A stretch of 64,000 nt of DNA from Carnegiea gigantea. Taxonomy: Eukaryota > Streptophyta > Magnoliopsida > Caryophyllales > Cactaceae. The position numbers and the translations under genes are program-made. The stretch spans positions 1 to 64,000 of the forward strand of contig JAKOGI010000827.1 in assembly GCA_029747015.1 (NCBI GenBank), in the 5' to 3' direction. The notes under the pieces were generated by a model, which worked only from the letters and a program-made list of their open reading frames with translations, ran no database searches and was not told the origin of the DNA. Below, in pieces: positions 26,311 through 36,955 of this stretch. The first letter of the stretch is position 1. Each line of letters begins with the position of its first letter.

Positions 26311-27556
26311 TGTTAGTAATTTCCCGCAAGTACACAGTTGTCATTGTTGTACTTGAAAGGTTGATCCACAGAGATGGTTTATGAGATTAGGTCGCATTAG
26401 AAGGATAAATCTTCTGTGCTAAAATAGACCGAAGCAAATAACTTGTTGCAAATCTATTAGACTAACTCTACAAATAATTAGAAATAATAATTAAGGAAAA
26501 TTCTCCAACATTAACAACAACTGGATTATAAAATACCAGTAAGTCATAATGTCATTGATCCAACACTCTTTGTAAATCAAAACAATGCTATCATTGACAT
26601 TGATCTGCAAGGAAACGAAAAAGGAAGAAGAATAAGGGAAGGAGTTCAATGCAAGTAGGGCAATGAAACCAACGAAAAATCAAACCAAATCTTCAAATTG
26701 AATTACAATCTCAATCAACCAACTTAAACTCCGGTAACACCCATTTGTGAAACTATGGTCTAGATCTAAAATTGAAAAAAAATTGAAAAATGACACTTGA
26801 AAACCGAGAATCCTCTTTTGGCCCTTGCTCTGCTTCAACTTTAGTAACTTCCACTCGAGCCCCCAAAAACTGGTTTGTTCCCTCAAATAAATGCCTTCAT
26901 TCACACCTTGAAACCGTTGGATTTATGATAGTGATGATGATGGATAATGAAGGAGGAGGGAGAGAGAAAGTAAAACGGCTAGGCATGGGAAACAAAAGGG
27001 CCCCGTTCTATTTTTCGATCCGGATTTTTGGGCATGGAACCGGCGTGGCACGAGGAAGGACAAAAAGAGACAGGGGAGGGTGACCGTCGAACTTCTCTGA
27101 GTTTTTTTCTATTCTGGGCAAGCAAAAGGAATGAAGAGCAAGGAGATAAAGAGGCTACACTTCTCTAGCTTCTCTAGTTGTGTAATAACAATGAGAAGAA
27201 GAGAAGGGGATGGGGTGTCTGCTGCTCATGTGCATGGCACATGCGAGGAAAAAAAAAAGACAGGCAATTTTGGGGGGAACGTCTGGGCATGGGCTGTAGT
27301 TTGGGAAGGAGATAAGGGAGATGAGACGAGCTTGGTAGACTGGGCTCGTGACTTAGGCTCTTGTCTAGCCTTCTTTTTTTCCTTTTCTCTTTTTGGTCCA
27401 TTTCCTTATTTGAGCTCATTATTTATTCATTTCCCATGTTTTCTTCCAATTCCTGCGAAATAAACAAACACGTATTAAAATCCTAATTTAATCCTTGATT
27501 TTGAGCAAATATTAAATAATATAGGTTATAAAAATAACATATTTTAAGGCTGAACA
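26311..27556 (-). repeat. Element B 5' LTR (1246 bp)
   Basis: TGTTAGTAATTTCCCG...GGCTGAACA, the same length as the partner at 21524. It is followed by the TAAAC duplication. Confidence 0.9.
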
Positions 27557-27561
27557 TAAAC
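27557..27561. repeat. Target site duplication of element B (right)
   Basis: TAAAC matching 21519-21523. Confidence 0.88.
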
Positions 27562-28738
27562 TTATTCAACATCAATTAAAATCCTCCCACTCGAATGAGG
27601 GGATTCAATTCGGTTTGGAGAAGTGATAGAGATAAGTCTCAAGCTATCTCACCCTTTTCTTGAAATTCGTTCTTGAGAATGAGATATCTATTGTTAAGTT
27701 TTAGTTGCACCCCCACTGTCTTACAACCCAATGAGTCAAGAACTTTTAAGATTAGAGTATCTTATAAAGACGCTTTTCCTCCCCTTTTGGCACTTCCATA
27801 TGAGCGGTTGTGTTCATAGCTCGTATACCCCTAAGGTCCAAAGACTCTCAGACTGGGCTTTGTTCATAACTTATATAGAGTGGTAGCAACTTACTTTATA
27901 AGCACCAGGTCAAGATCATAGATTGTAACAAATGGAGATGTTCTTAATAGGAGATTCACAAATTTTATGCAATTATTGATCCTACTATATCAAATAGAAT
28001 TCTATTTCCTTCCTCCACAACAATATTTCATTGTAGGCTTTTCAGATAATTAGCTAGTGAACTACCCCTTTTTCATCACAATATCCACCAACATAATGCT
28101 AACAAAAGTTTGGCATTGATTTGGCCTTTGATGCCTTTATATCTTGGATTTAATTAACTTTTAACTGAGCTTACATGTTTCCTGAAGCAACTGATTGCTT
28201 CAGACTCATATGAGGTCAAATGAACAAGACCAAACCAAGTGAAATGTGACGAAACACAGAAGGTCCATGCCTTATGCTCACATTCACCAGACCATAAATG
28301 TTCAAATGAATTGACTATAATAGAAATCAAGCTCTTAGTAGCCTTCCTAAAATTGATTGGCTTTCTTATTACTTTTCCTGCCCAAATATGTTCATCAGTG
28401 GGCTAGTTCACGTATATGTGCTAACAAATCTTATGTTGCTAGCTTTTGCATATAAGTGCTTTTAACCCATATGGCCTAGTCTAGCATGACAAACAAATAT
28501 TTCACATCATCATAATTACGTGAATATGGGAAAATAAACAATTGGATTAATAGAACAAATATCTAATCCATTATAAGCAAACCATTTCTAAAAAAGCAGA
28601 ACCAAAACTGAAGGTGTCCATTAAAAAAAAAAAAGCCTTTAATGCCATGAACATAGTCAAATAAAACCAATACAACAGCATTATTCCAACGAATCTTAGG
28701 CGCAAGTAGGATATCCTATAGGATAGGGTATTAGCCGC
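27562..28738 (-). mobile_element. Element D internal region, part 2 (non-coding)
   Basis: Resumes element D after the B insertion. It contains CCTCCCACTCGAATGAG, similar to the TGCTCCCACTCGAAAC repeats just left of B, which supports continuity. No coding motif. The right end carries the perfect 14-bp palindrome TATCCTATAGGATA (about 28713-28726) just before the C insertion point. Confidence 0.55.
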
Positions 28739-28739
28739 T
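28704..28739. repeat. 36-bp direct repeat at left edge of element C
   Basis: AAGTAGGATATCC...TTAGCCGCT, repeated at 36464-36499 with one C/T difference. It is far longer than a normal 5-bp target duplication. The last T is also the first base of the C LTR. Confidence 0.85.
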
Positions 28740-30564
28740 GTTAGGAAAATTTAGAGTTTAAATAACAAGGGCTGCAAGCGTACAACTTTCGCTATAGTAC
28801 TTAAGGGTCGTGTCCTCGGGGACGATGGTAAAGATTAAGGTCGCAAAGCGAGGATTAATTAATTAGCTACATTAAAATAAATGAAATCATTCAAAGCAAG
28901 CTAACATCCTAATTCAACTAAGCGATCATTCAAACTCTCAATTGAACGAAGGCGTGCAACTTAAATTAATGAACTTAAACGAATTAAACCTAAACATTCA
29001 ACTAAATAAAACATATTAGGGGGACTATGCAAATGATGCTATTCATCTAAATTGAAACCAGGAATTTGTTTAACCTCCAATTTAGAGCAATTTAGAACCT
29101 ATAGTTAACACTATTTATCATTCGACTCTACCAAAATCAAAGCACTACCAAAACCAATCAACTAGCCAACATCATTCCTCACCCATTCAGATCAACTTGC
29201 CAGAATCAAGATACCACAATCCAACATAATTCAACTAACAACATCAGTCCAGAATTAACAATATCATTCAACATTACAAGCAAAGCAAATCAAAAGAGTT
29301 CGAACAACCCAAATCTGGAGCAGGAATTATGAGAACCATTTCACTAACATTCACCATCATTAGCATTCAAATTCCCAGCGGCAAGCAATAGAACCACAAA
29401 ACATCCAACAGAAGTGGAAATTAACTAGCTACAATACTGAGCAGTAGGCCTAGCAATTTAATTAAGACCCTAGACTACGAATTCATCATCCATTATGATG
29501 TCTACGAAAACTGGAATGAAACTTAATCCAGAACCAGAGCTGCATATAACCAAATGAAATATGTCTAAATAGAACAAGAACTAAGCAACAGGGAAAAGGT
29601 TTCAAACCTAGCTCCGATTCAGCTTTAATAGCCACTAAGAAGACTACCAGAATTGAAGATGCTTAAAACAGAGGAGTGCCAAAATTGAAGAACCCGTAAA
29701 CAGGGCCTCGAATGAATACCATAATCAACCTCAAACTAAGCCTAACTTTTGAAGATTTCACACTGTTCTTGCGACTACAACCCAGAATTAACAAAATCTA
29801 ACCTAATTACATGAAATTGAAAGCCAAAAACAGATCGAAACACCAAAACCCTAACCGAAATTTCTAAAACCCTAATCATGAAAATTAAGAACAAAATTAA
29901 AATTAAAATTAAATTTAAACCTTAAACTAAACCTACCCTAACCCTAAATTACCTACTATTCTTCAATGGCGTCACTGCCTTTCAATTTATGCCGAGCCTA
30001 ACTTCAATCCTCTGCCCTTCGATTTGTAGCGTGCGAGGACAGTGGATGAAGGTGGTGTGCTAGCAGACTACGTGGTTGAAGATGCTTAATGGTGGTGTGG
30101 TGTTGGTGCGTGGAAGAGAGAGAGAGATGGAGATCGAAGAGAGAGAAAGGAGATGAGGATTGAAAAAGATGCAGGGGATGGAGGGTCGGGTTTCTCTAGT
30201 TGGGTCTCGTGGAAGCCGAAATGAGGAGACAGAGTGAGATTGGGAGAAAGAGACAATGACAGGTAAGGGGGTGTTAGTCAAGTCACGTGCTATGCACGCG
30301 AGCAGGGAGAAGGGTTGGACCGGTTCATTTTTGCTTTTAGGCCGGTTCATTTTTGCTTTTGGGCCGGTTATGAGTCAATTCGGCCCAATTGTTCCATTCC
30401 CGACATTTTCCACCATTTTTTCTCGCCTTTTCTTGCATTTTTTCACATTTAATCAAAACCTACAAAACAAAATAAAATTAAATCAAAACCTTAAAAATTC
30501 GATTATAATGAGCATAAATTAGGTGTAAAAGTACCTTAAAAATAGCTCATTTTTAGTATGAACA
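28739..30564 (-). repeat. Element C 3' LTR (1826 bp)
   Basis: TGTTAGGAAAATTTAG...TTAGTATGAACA. It includes a GAGAGA-rich stretch (about 30111-30160). The TATA position seen in the partner LTR is CATAAA here (about 29986-29991). Confidence 0.88.
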
Positions 30565-30575
30565 AATACCCCTAC
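30565..30575 (-). other. Polypurine tract of element C
   Basis: Minus strand GTAGGGGTATT adjoining the LTR start TGTTCATAC. Confidence 0.75.
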
Positions 30576-32211
30576 ACCAAGATTTTGCTCGTTCTCGAGT
30601 AAAATAAACTAAACTAACTAACCAAAACTGAAAAATAAGAGAAGAAAATCCTAATTCACTGTCGTAGGAATCACAGTTGCATTTAGCATATACAACAAGC
30701 CCTTTAAACCCCTTGATCTCCTAAGTGGACGAGTGAGGTCTCGTGAGGGTTTTCAGATGAAATACCAACAAAAATTTTTCCAAAAATAAAGAAAAATCTT
30801 TTTTAGGTTTTTCTCAAAATTAATATGTACAGAATTTGGGAAAGATATGCGCACATTCTAATCAACTAAATCACCCATATGACCAAATTATTAGCCCACA
30901 TGTAGGCATAATGCACACATTAAGGATCTTTAACCTCATGAATGATACAAAAGCACTAATGTTTCACCCAACTGTACATCAAAGCTGTGAACCCATGCTA
31001 GTGCTCGTATGCAAGTGTGGCATCATCCCAAGGCCTAGGTTTACCAAAATTAGACTCAATCCCACTTAGCCAACACAATTACATTATTGACATAATATCA
31101 TTGGAAGCAAGCTTTCCTAGTAGCAATATTACCTCAAAGGGTAACACCCAATAGCACGTGCCTCAAAGGGCAACGTCCAGTAATGCATGCCTCAAAGGGA
31201 TACTTGTCATTCTAAATTTATTCCATCTCTTTTTCTTTTCTTTCATTTTCTTCTTTATTCATAATACACTTTTTCTTCAAAATATTTTTCAAAGTAATCG
31301 TGTCACAAGCTAGTGGGAGAATCATTCATGAAAACCTAAGACCTAAAGACAATGATGAAGGAATAAATAAGGACTGGATTACACAACCTATAATGAACAA
31401 CTGAAGTTAGAATTAGAGCTTAGAATATCACATTGAGGTTGAAGAACTATCATGCACATCCTACCTATATACAAGCTAATAACCGAAGTACAGGGGATTT
31501 AAGCTAATCAGAAAAAGTACACACGACCCAAAAACAACAAAAATCTTTAAAAATTTTCAAAAATGGACACCTCGGCCCCATACCAATACTTCACAATGTC
31601 CTTATTGTGGGAACTAAGGTGCTGAATAGTAAGCACATAAGTTATACATCCGAAAAACCACAAATATATACAACTAGAACACCACCAAAAGTCAAAAACA
31701 AAACCGAAAACCAAACAAAACCAAACACACAAATATTTACAAAAGCCAAGAAAAACAAAATCACAAAAGAAAGTCAAAATCAAAACTAAAACCCAAGCAA
31801 ACACACATATTCAGAAAAACAAACACAAAACCAAAATCAAGGGTCTACTAAATCCCAAACTAAACCAAACGAACCCTAAATCGAGATAAAAGCCAAAAGA
31901 AAAGAAAAACAAAATAAAAGACCCAAAACAAAGTCACTAAAACACCAAAAAGGGAACAAAAAGAAACTATTAACAAACACTATACCAAAGAAAAGCAAAA
32001 CTTGCTAAACCAAACAAAACACAAAATCAAGGAAACCAAACAAAGGAACTAAAGCATACATAAGAACAATCCTAGATATTCACAACTACTCACAATCCTA
32101 GGTATCAACAACTGACAAATATTCACATAATCATCACACAACTAAGGGTGATCATAGCTCACATGGCTCAACATATCTCAAATTGCTCCTCAAGATTGAT
32201 TACCCATATAT
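30576..32211 (-). other. Element C non-coding 3' region
   Basis: Homologous to 22781-24081 of B (shared CCCTTTAAACCCC, GGTCTCGTGAG and 29-bp repeats) but longer, with an A/C-rich stretch at about 31650-32060. No pol motif. Frames in the A/C-rich part are compositional. Confidence 0.6.
31132..31200. repeat. 29-bp triple repeat in element C
   Basis: CCTCAAAGGG at 31132, 31161 and 31190, with variable spacers such as TAACACCCAATAGCACGTG. Same period and place as in element B. Confidence 0.8.
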
Positions 32212-33962
32212 TCATAGTCCTAAATATTCATAACTAAATACAAAAAAGAAATAAAAGAAATGAAAAAAGAAGAAGGTTGGAATGATCATACCAGGGTGGA
32301 AACAGATTGTACCCAAACTATGAGGCTTATAGAGCATCAGCCACTCCATATTAAGCTGAAAACTGCTACTCAAATCAAAACTCGTCAAAGCATGTAATAG
32401 CTTATCAAACAACAAAGCCCAACTCCCAATAATATAGTAACAGTGAAAAGTAGGGAGTTGGAACCAGAAAGAGTATATCCACATAGCCAATAAAGCACAG
32501 GTAAGGGCCCGCTTTAACTTATCAAACAATTCAGCCCAATCAGAAAGGAAATGAACATACTCAGAACAAGCCAGTATTGAGGTCATTGGCCTAGAAACTA
32601 TATCAGCATGAACAAACAATCTAGGCAGAATAGGGGGTGCAAATTTCACAAGTCTGTTAAGTCTAAAAAGCACAAGAGTCTGGTCTAAAGCAAAATTCTT
32701 AGTGGCAATGATCTCAGACTCAACAAATTCAGATTTGCAATATTCAAAAAGGAAGTCAGTTAGGATGGAGTCAAAAGAGAGTGATTCATAAGCAGCACAA
32801 AAACCATCATCAGAACTTCCATGAATATCAAACTCACAAGAAAAAGATTCATATTCCATAGGCAAGATATTATCATCTAATTCAAAGACAAGGCCAGGAA
32901 TGATGGGATCAAAAGAGAATGATTCCTATTTGACATGAACACCCACATCAGGACCTTCAGTAACATCAAGCCCGTATGAAAAAGATTCATATTCCGCATA
33001 AAGAATATCATCATCAAAGTCCAAAATAGTGGGTTCAGTTACCTCATTGTGTGACTCCTATGAAATATCTTTCGAATCATCTAAATCATGAGGTTCAACT
33101 TCAGGTGTGACGGTGGTATCTAACTCACTAACGACATCAGATTGTTCACCCACATCAAATTTGCAAAAGTCGTTTAAAATGGTGGGTAGGTCGACATAAA
33201 CTAAGATATCTTTAGTGACATCTTTGAATGAGCTAGTGTAGCGTGCAAGGTCTATTAATAGAGATGTAGGGAGGTCACTCTCTTGTTCTAGATTAGGCAA
33301 ACACATGTGTTCATTCAAATCAGGCCTATAAAGGGTTCAAAATCATTATAGAGACTAATGTCAGGTTTAGGAGATCCTAAACTGGAATCAATGTCACTAT
33401 AAGTCTCCCTATTTTGATTAAAACATTGAGAATAAGCAGCAATTCTCACTTTCATAGTCTTTATCAGTTGATCAGTCATATCATTAATCTTCTTTTCAAA
33501 ACTTGCACATGTAGCATCAACATAAGCACGATAAGGACAAGTACAAGCGTCATGATAAGGAGATTCACAATAATCGCACAAAACATGAGGCACACAAGAA
33601 TAAAATGGGTCATATGAATTCACAAAGTGGTTTGAAGGGTAAGAATCAACCTGAAAATCATACTCTCCATGAGTTGGGTATCTAAAAGTCCCATTAGCTT
33701 ATTCAAACGCATAGGTTTCCCAAACTAGTTTTTCAAAGAAATCCCAAACTTCATTATGAGTTTTAGATAATAATTCTATTAAACCTCCAGGATAAAGTGA
33801 TTCAATATAACTCCTTGACTTAACGTTCAGACCCACAACAATGACCTCATATATTTTTCATTTTTCAAAATTATGATTCAGATGAGCACGATATTCATTA
33901 AGCCTGGAAAGCCAACGCCAGAAAGGTTCTTGCTCATATTGCGGGATATGGAAAACTGGCAT
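32212..33962 (-). pseudogene. Gag-like polyprotein of element C (broken)
   Basis: Homologue of the B ORF. It starts at 33962 with MPVFHIPQYEQEPFWRWLSR, then SKTHNEVWDFFEKLVW, the zinc knuckle CDYCESPYHDACTC, KKINDMTDQLI, an acidic SLYNDFEP region, and YESFS repeats in two 46-codon modules. It ends in a hydrophobic part with two related motifs, ELFDKLKRALTCALLAMW and LLFDKLLHALTSFDLSS. Stops occur in the early gag part and near the YESFS modules, and a frameshift lies near 33320. One early TGA (after NFEK) falls at the same codon as in B. The final 217-codon stretch is open. The C-terminal family is not recognised; two Trp-rich hydrophobic segments could be membrane-associated or buried helices. 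Confidence 0.75.
32846..33011. repeat. 138-bp repeat module in element C ORF
   Basis: GATTCATATTCC occurs at 32846 and 32984, 138 bases (46 codons) apart, within diverged copies of a module coding EYESFS-type sequence. Element B has a single module. Confidence 0.6.
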
Positions 33963-34334
33963 TTGAAGTTTTTATAAAGTTTTTAGAATTTTTTAATTTT
34001 TAGGGGTTTTCAATTTTTGTTGGGTTTTTTTGGATTTTCAAAATTTTTTTTTGGTGGTTTTCAAGGTTTTCTAATTTTTTTTGGATTTTTACTTTTCTGT
34101 TTTTTTTTTTGGATTTTTGAAAAATTTTCACAAAATGATTAAACTAAGTAAAATGATACCAAAATAAAGAAAGTAAGAATTGATACCAAGATAAAGTTAC
34201 GGAATGACCAAAACAAATCACTTAAACAAATTACAACTAATAAACCAAATCACAACTAATAATGAAATAGACAAATCGAAGCAACGAAGAAAGGAAGTAA
34301 GAAAATAAAAATATGACCTAATCTCATGTCGTTG

Positions 34335-34352
34335 TCCCCAGCAACGGTGCCA
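34335..34352 (-). other. Primer binding site of element C (tRNA-Asp)
   Basis: Minus strand TGGCACCGTTGCTGGGGA matches 16 of 18 bases complementary to plant tRNA-Asp. It starts 6 bases from the 5' LTR. Confidence 0.85.
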
Positions 34353-34358
34353 AAAACT

Positions 34359-36186
34359 TGTTGGGAAAATTTAGAGTTTAAATAAAAAGGGCCGCAAGCG
34401 TACAACTTTCGCTGTAGTACTTAAGGATCGTGTCCTCGGGACTATGGTAAAGATTAAGGTCACAAAGCGAGGATTAACTAATTAGCTACACTAAAATAAG
34501 TGAAACCATTCAAAGCAAGCTAACATCCTAATTATTCAACAAAATGATCATCCAAACTCTCAATTGAACGAAGGCATGCAACTTAAATTAATCAACTTAA
34601 ACGAATTAAACGTAAGCATTCAACTAAATAAAACATATTACGGAAACTATGCAAACAACGCTATTCATCTAAAATTGAAATCTGGAATTTGTTTAACCTC
34701 CAATTTAAAGAAATTTAAAACCCATAGTTAACACCATTTACCATTCGACTCTACCAAAATCAAAGCACTACCAAAACAAATCAACTAGCTAACATCATTC
34801 CTCACCCATTCAGATCAACTTGCCAGAATCAAGATACCATAATCCAACATCACTCAGCTAACAACATCAGTCCAGAATTAACAACATCATTCAACATTAC
34901 AAACAAAGCAAATCAAAAGAGTTTGAACAACCCAAATCTGGAGCAGGAATTATGAAAACCATTTCACCAACATTCACCATCATCAGCATTCAAATTCCCA
35001 GCGTAAGCAACAGAACCACAAAACATCCAACAGAAGTGGAAATTAACTAGCTACAATACTGAGCAGCAGGCCTAGCAATTTAATCAAAACCCTAGGCTAC
35101 GAATTCATCATCCATTATCATGTCTACGAAAACTGGAATGAAACTTAATCCAGCACCAGAGCTGCATACAACCAAATGAAATATGTCTGAACAGAACAAG
35201 AACTAAGCAACAGGGAGGGGTTTCAAACCTAGCTTCGATTCAGCTTTAATAGCCACCAAGAAGACTACCAGAATTGAAGATCCTTAAAACAAAGGAATGC
35301 CAAAATTGAAGAACCCATAAATAGGGCCTCGAATGAATACCATAATCAACCTCAAACCAAGCCTAACTTTTAAAGATTTCACACTGTTCTTGTGATTACA
35401 ACCCAGAATTAACAAAATCTAACCTAATTACATGAAATTGAAAGCCAAAAATAGATCAAAACACCAAAACCCTAACCAAAATTTCTGAAACCCTAATTGT
35501 GAAAATTAAGAACAAAATTAAAATTAAATTTAAAACTTAAACTAAACCTACCCTAACCCTAAATTGCCTACTACTCTTCAATGGCGTTGCTGCCTTTCAA
35601 TTTATACTAAGCCCAACTTCAATCCTCTACCCTTTGATTTGCAACATGCATGGGCGATGGATGAAGGTGGTGTGCTGGCAGGCTATGTGGTTGGAGATGC
35701 TTGATGGTGGTGTGGTGTTGGTGCGTGAAGAGGGGGAGAGAGAGAGAGATGGAGATCGAAGAGAGAGAAAGGAGATGATGATTAAAGAAGATACAGGGGA
35801 TGGAGGGTCGGGTTTCTCTGGGTGGGTTTCGTGGAATCCGAAATGAGGAGAGAGAGTGAGATTGGGGAAGAGAGAGAATGACAGGTAAGGGGGTGTTAGT
35901 CAAGTCACGTGCTGCGCACATGAGTGGGGAGAATGGTTGGACCGGTTCATTTTTGCTTTTGGGTCAGTTCATTTTTGCTTTTGGGCTGGTTATGAGTCAA
36001 TTTGACCCAATTTTTCCATTCCCGGCATTTTCCGCCATTTTTTCTCGCCTTTTCTTGCATTTTTTCACATTTACTCAAAACCTACAAAACAAAATAAAAT
36101 TAAATAAATACCTTAAAAATACGATTATAATGAGCATAAAATAGGTGTAAAAGTACCTTAAAAATAGCTCATTTTTAGTACGAGCA
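34359..36186 (-). repeat. Element C 5' LTR (1828 bp)
   Basis: TGTTGGGAAAATTTAG...TTAGTACGAGCA. On the minus strand TATAAATTGAAAGG at about 35593-35606 is a plausible TATA box. Unlike a normal element edge, it is followed by C interior sequence. Confidence 0.88.
35601..35606 (-). promoter_or_regulatory. TATA box of element C 5' LTR
   Basis: Minus-strand TAGTATAAATTGAAAGGC; the other LTR has lost the first T of the box. Confidence 0.4.
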
Positions 36187-36463
36187 AATACCCTCACACC
36201 AAGATTTTGCTCATCCTCGAGTAAAATAAACTAAACTAACTAACCGAAACTGAAAAATAAGAGAAAAAAATCCTAACTCACTGTCATAAGAATCACGGTT
36301 GCATTTAGCATATGTAACAAGCCCTTTAAACCTCTCGGTCTCCCAAGTGCATGAGTGAGGTCTCGTGAGGATTTTCAGGTGAAATACCCACAAAAATTAT
36401 TCCAAAAATAAAGAAAAACCTTTTTTGGGTTTTTCTCAAAATTAATATGTACAGAATTTAGAA
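36187..36463 (-). mobile_element. Extra partial interior of element C beyond its LTR
   Basis: Matches 30565 to about 30840 (polypurine tract, CTCGAGTAAAATAAACTAAAC, CCCTTTAAACC, GGTCTCGTGAGG). It shows that a second C unit once followed in tandem. It stops at AATTTAGAAAAG, joined to D sequence with about 3 bp of shared AAG. Confidence 0.85.
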
Positions 36464-36499
36464 AAGTAGGATATCCCATAGGATAGGGTATTAGCCGCT
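36464..36499. repeat. 36-bp direct repeat at right edge of element C
   Basis: Copy of 28704-28739 (one C/T difference). It continues with ATGCAAGACTAG, so it looks like the uninterrupted insertion site. Confidence 0.85.
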
Positions 36500-36850
36500 A
36501 TGCAAGACTAGCTTGCATAATCCAATTCTTCCAACAACCACCTTGTTGTTGTCTCAGCATGTGTCCTTATCGAACCATGTGAGAGCCTGTTGGAAGCGCA
36601 ATAAAGCTTCATGGTCCCCAACTCTTTGGTTTGGATTCTTGAACTTATAATTCATTTAGTAACGCAGGAGCTAGTTACTTTAAAAAAACATAGAATAACA
36701 TGAATGATAGCTATGGGGTAAGAGTTTTATTTACCTTAAGCAGCAAGCCGCATGATACTACTGATCTAGTCGATAATAGTGGGCACCTCAGCTGCAAAGA
36801 GAGTGTGTCTTAAGCAATTGAAGGTGCAATAATAATACCCCTGCTAAGTT
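36500..36850 (-). mobile_element. Probable element D internal region, part 3
   Basis: Continues rightward from the empty-site copy. No coding pattern. The point where D ends and the RTE remnant's tail begins is not visible. Confidence 0.35.
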
Positions 36851-36955
36851 CAATCGACTAGCCTACATGAATGCATCATGCCCGACAAAGAATAATAGCC
36901 AATAGAACAAAAAAACAATCACTATGTAAACAAAAGCCAAAGGACTAGAAGCATG

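Larger units (their letters stand above)
21524..27556 (-). mobile_element. Element B: non-autonomous tRNA-Asp-primed LTR retrotransposon
   Basis: Complete 6033-bp element, minus strand, inserted in element D with a TAAAC target duplication. Both LTRs are 1246 bp (21524-22769 and 26311-27556). The primer site lies beside the right LTR and the polypurine tract beside the left one. The 3.5-kb interior has one gag-like, heavily broken ORF (24082-25714) and no pol. It shares its primer type, polypurine tract, ORF and a 29-bp triple repeat with element C. tRNA-Asp priming and the gag N-terminus suggest an Athila/Tat-related lineage. LTR divergence is about 9% over the first 120 bp by eye. Confidence 0.9.
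28739..36186 (-). mobile_element. Element C: non-autonomous LTR retrotransposon related to B
   Basis: Core element of 7448 bp with LTRs 28739-30564 and 34359-36186, inserted in element D. tRNA-Asp primer site at 34335-34352; polypurine tract at 30565-30575, identical to that of B. The interior is 3.8 kb with a broken gag-like ORF (32212-33962) homologous to B's and no pol. To the right, the second LTR runs into a further 277 bp of C interior and then a repeat of the left flank, so the locus is recombinant. LTR divergence is about 7% over 215 bp by eye. Confidence 0.88.

Noticed and set aside
29935..29947. ACCCTAACCCTAAA, telomere-like
   Set aside because: Only about two units, embedded in the C LTR and also present in its partner; not a telomeric array.
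31547..31804. 85-codon hydrophobic minus-strand frame rich in Phe, Cys and Trp
   Set aside because: It comes from an A/C-rich low-complexity stretch of the C interior and is not shared with B.
35634..35846. Plus-strand frame rich in Gly, Arg and Glu
   Set aside because: It arises from GAGAGA repeats in the C LTR; the partner LTR disrupts it.
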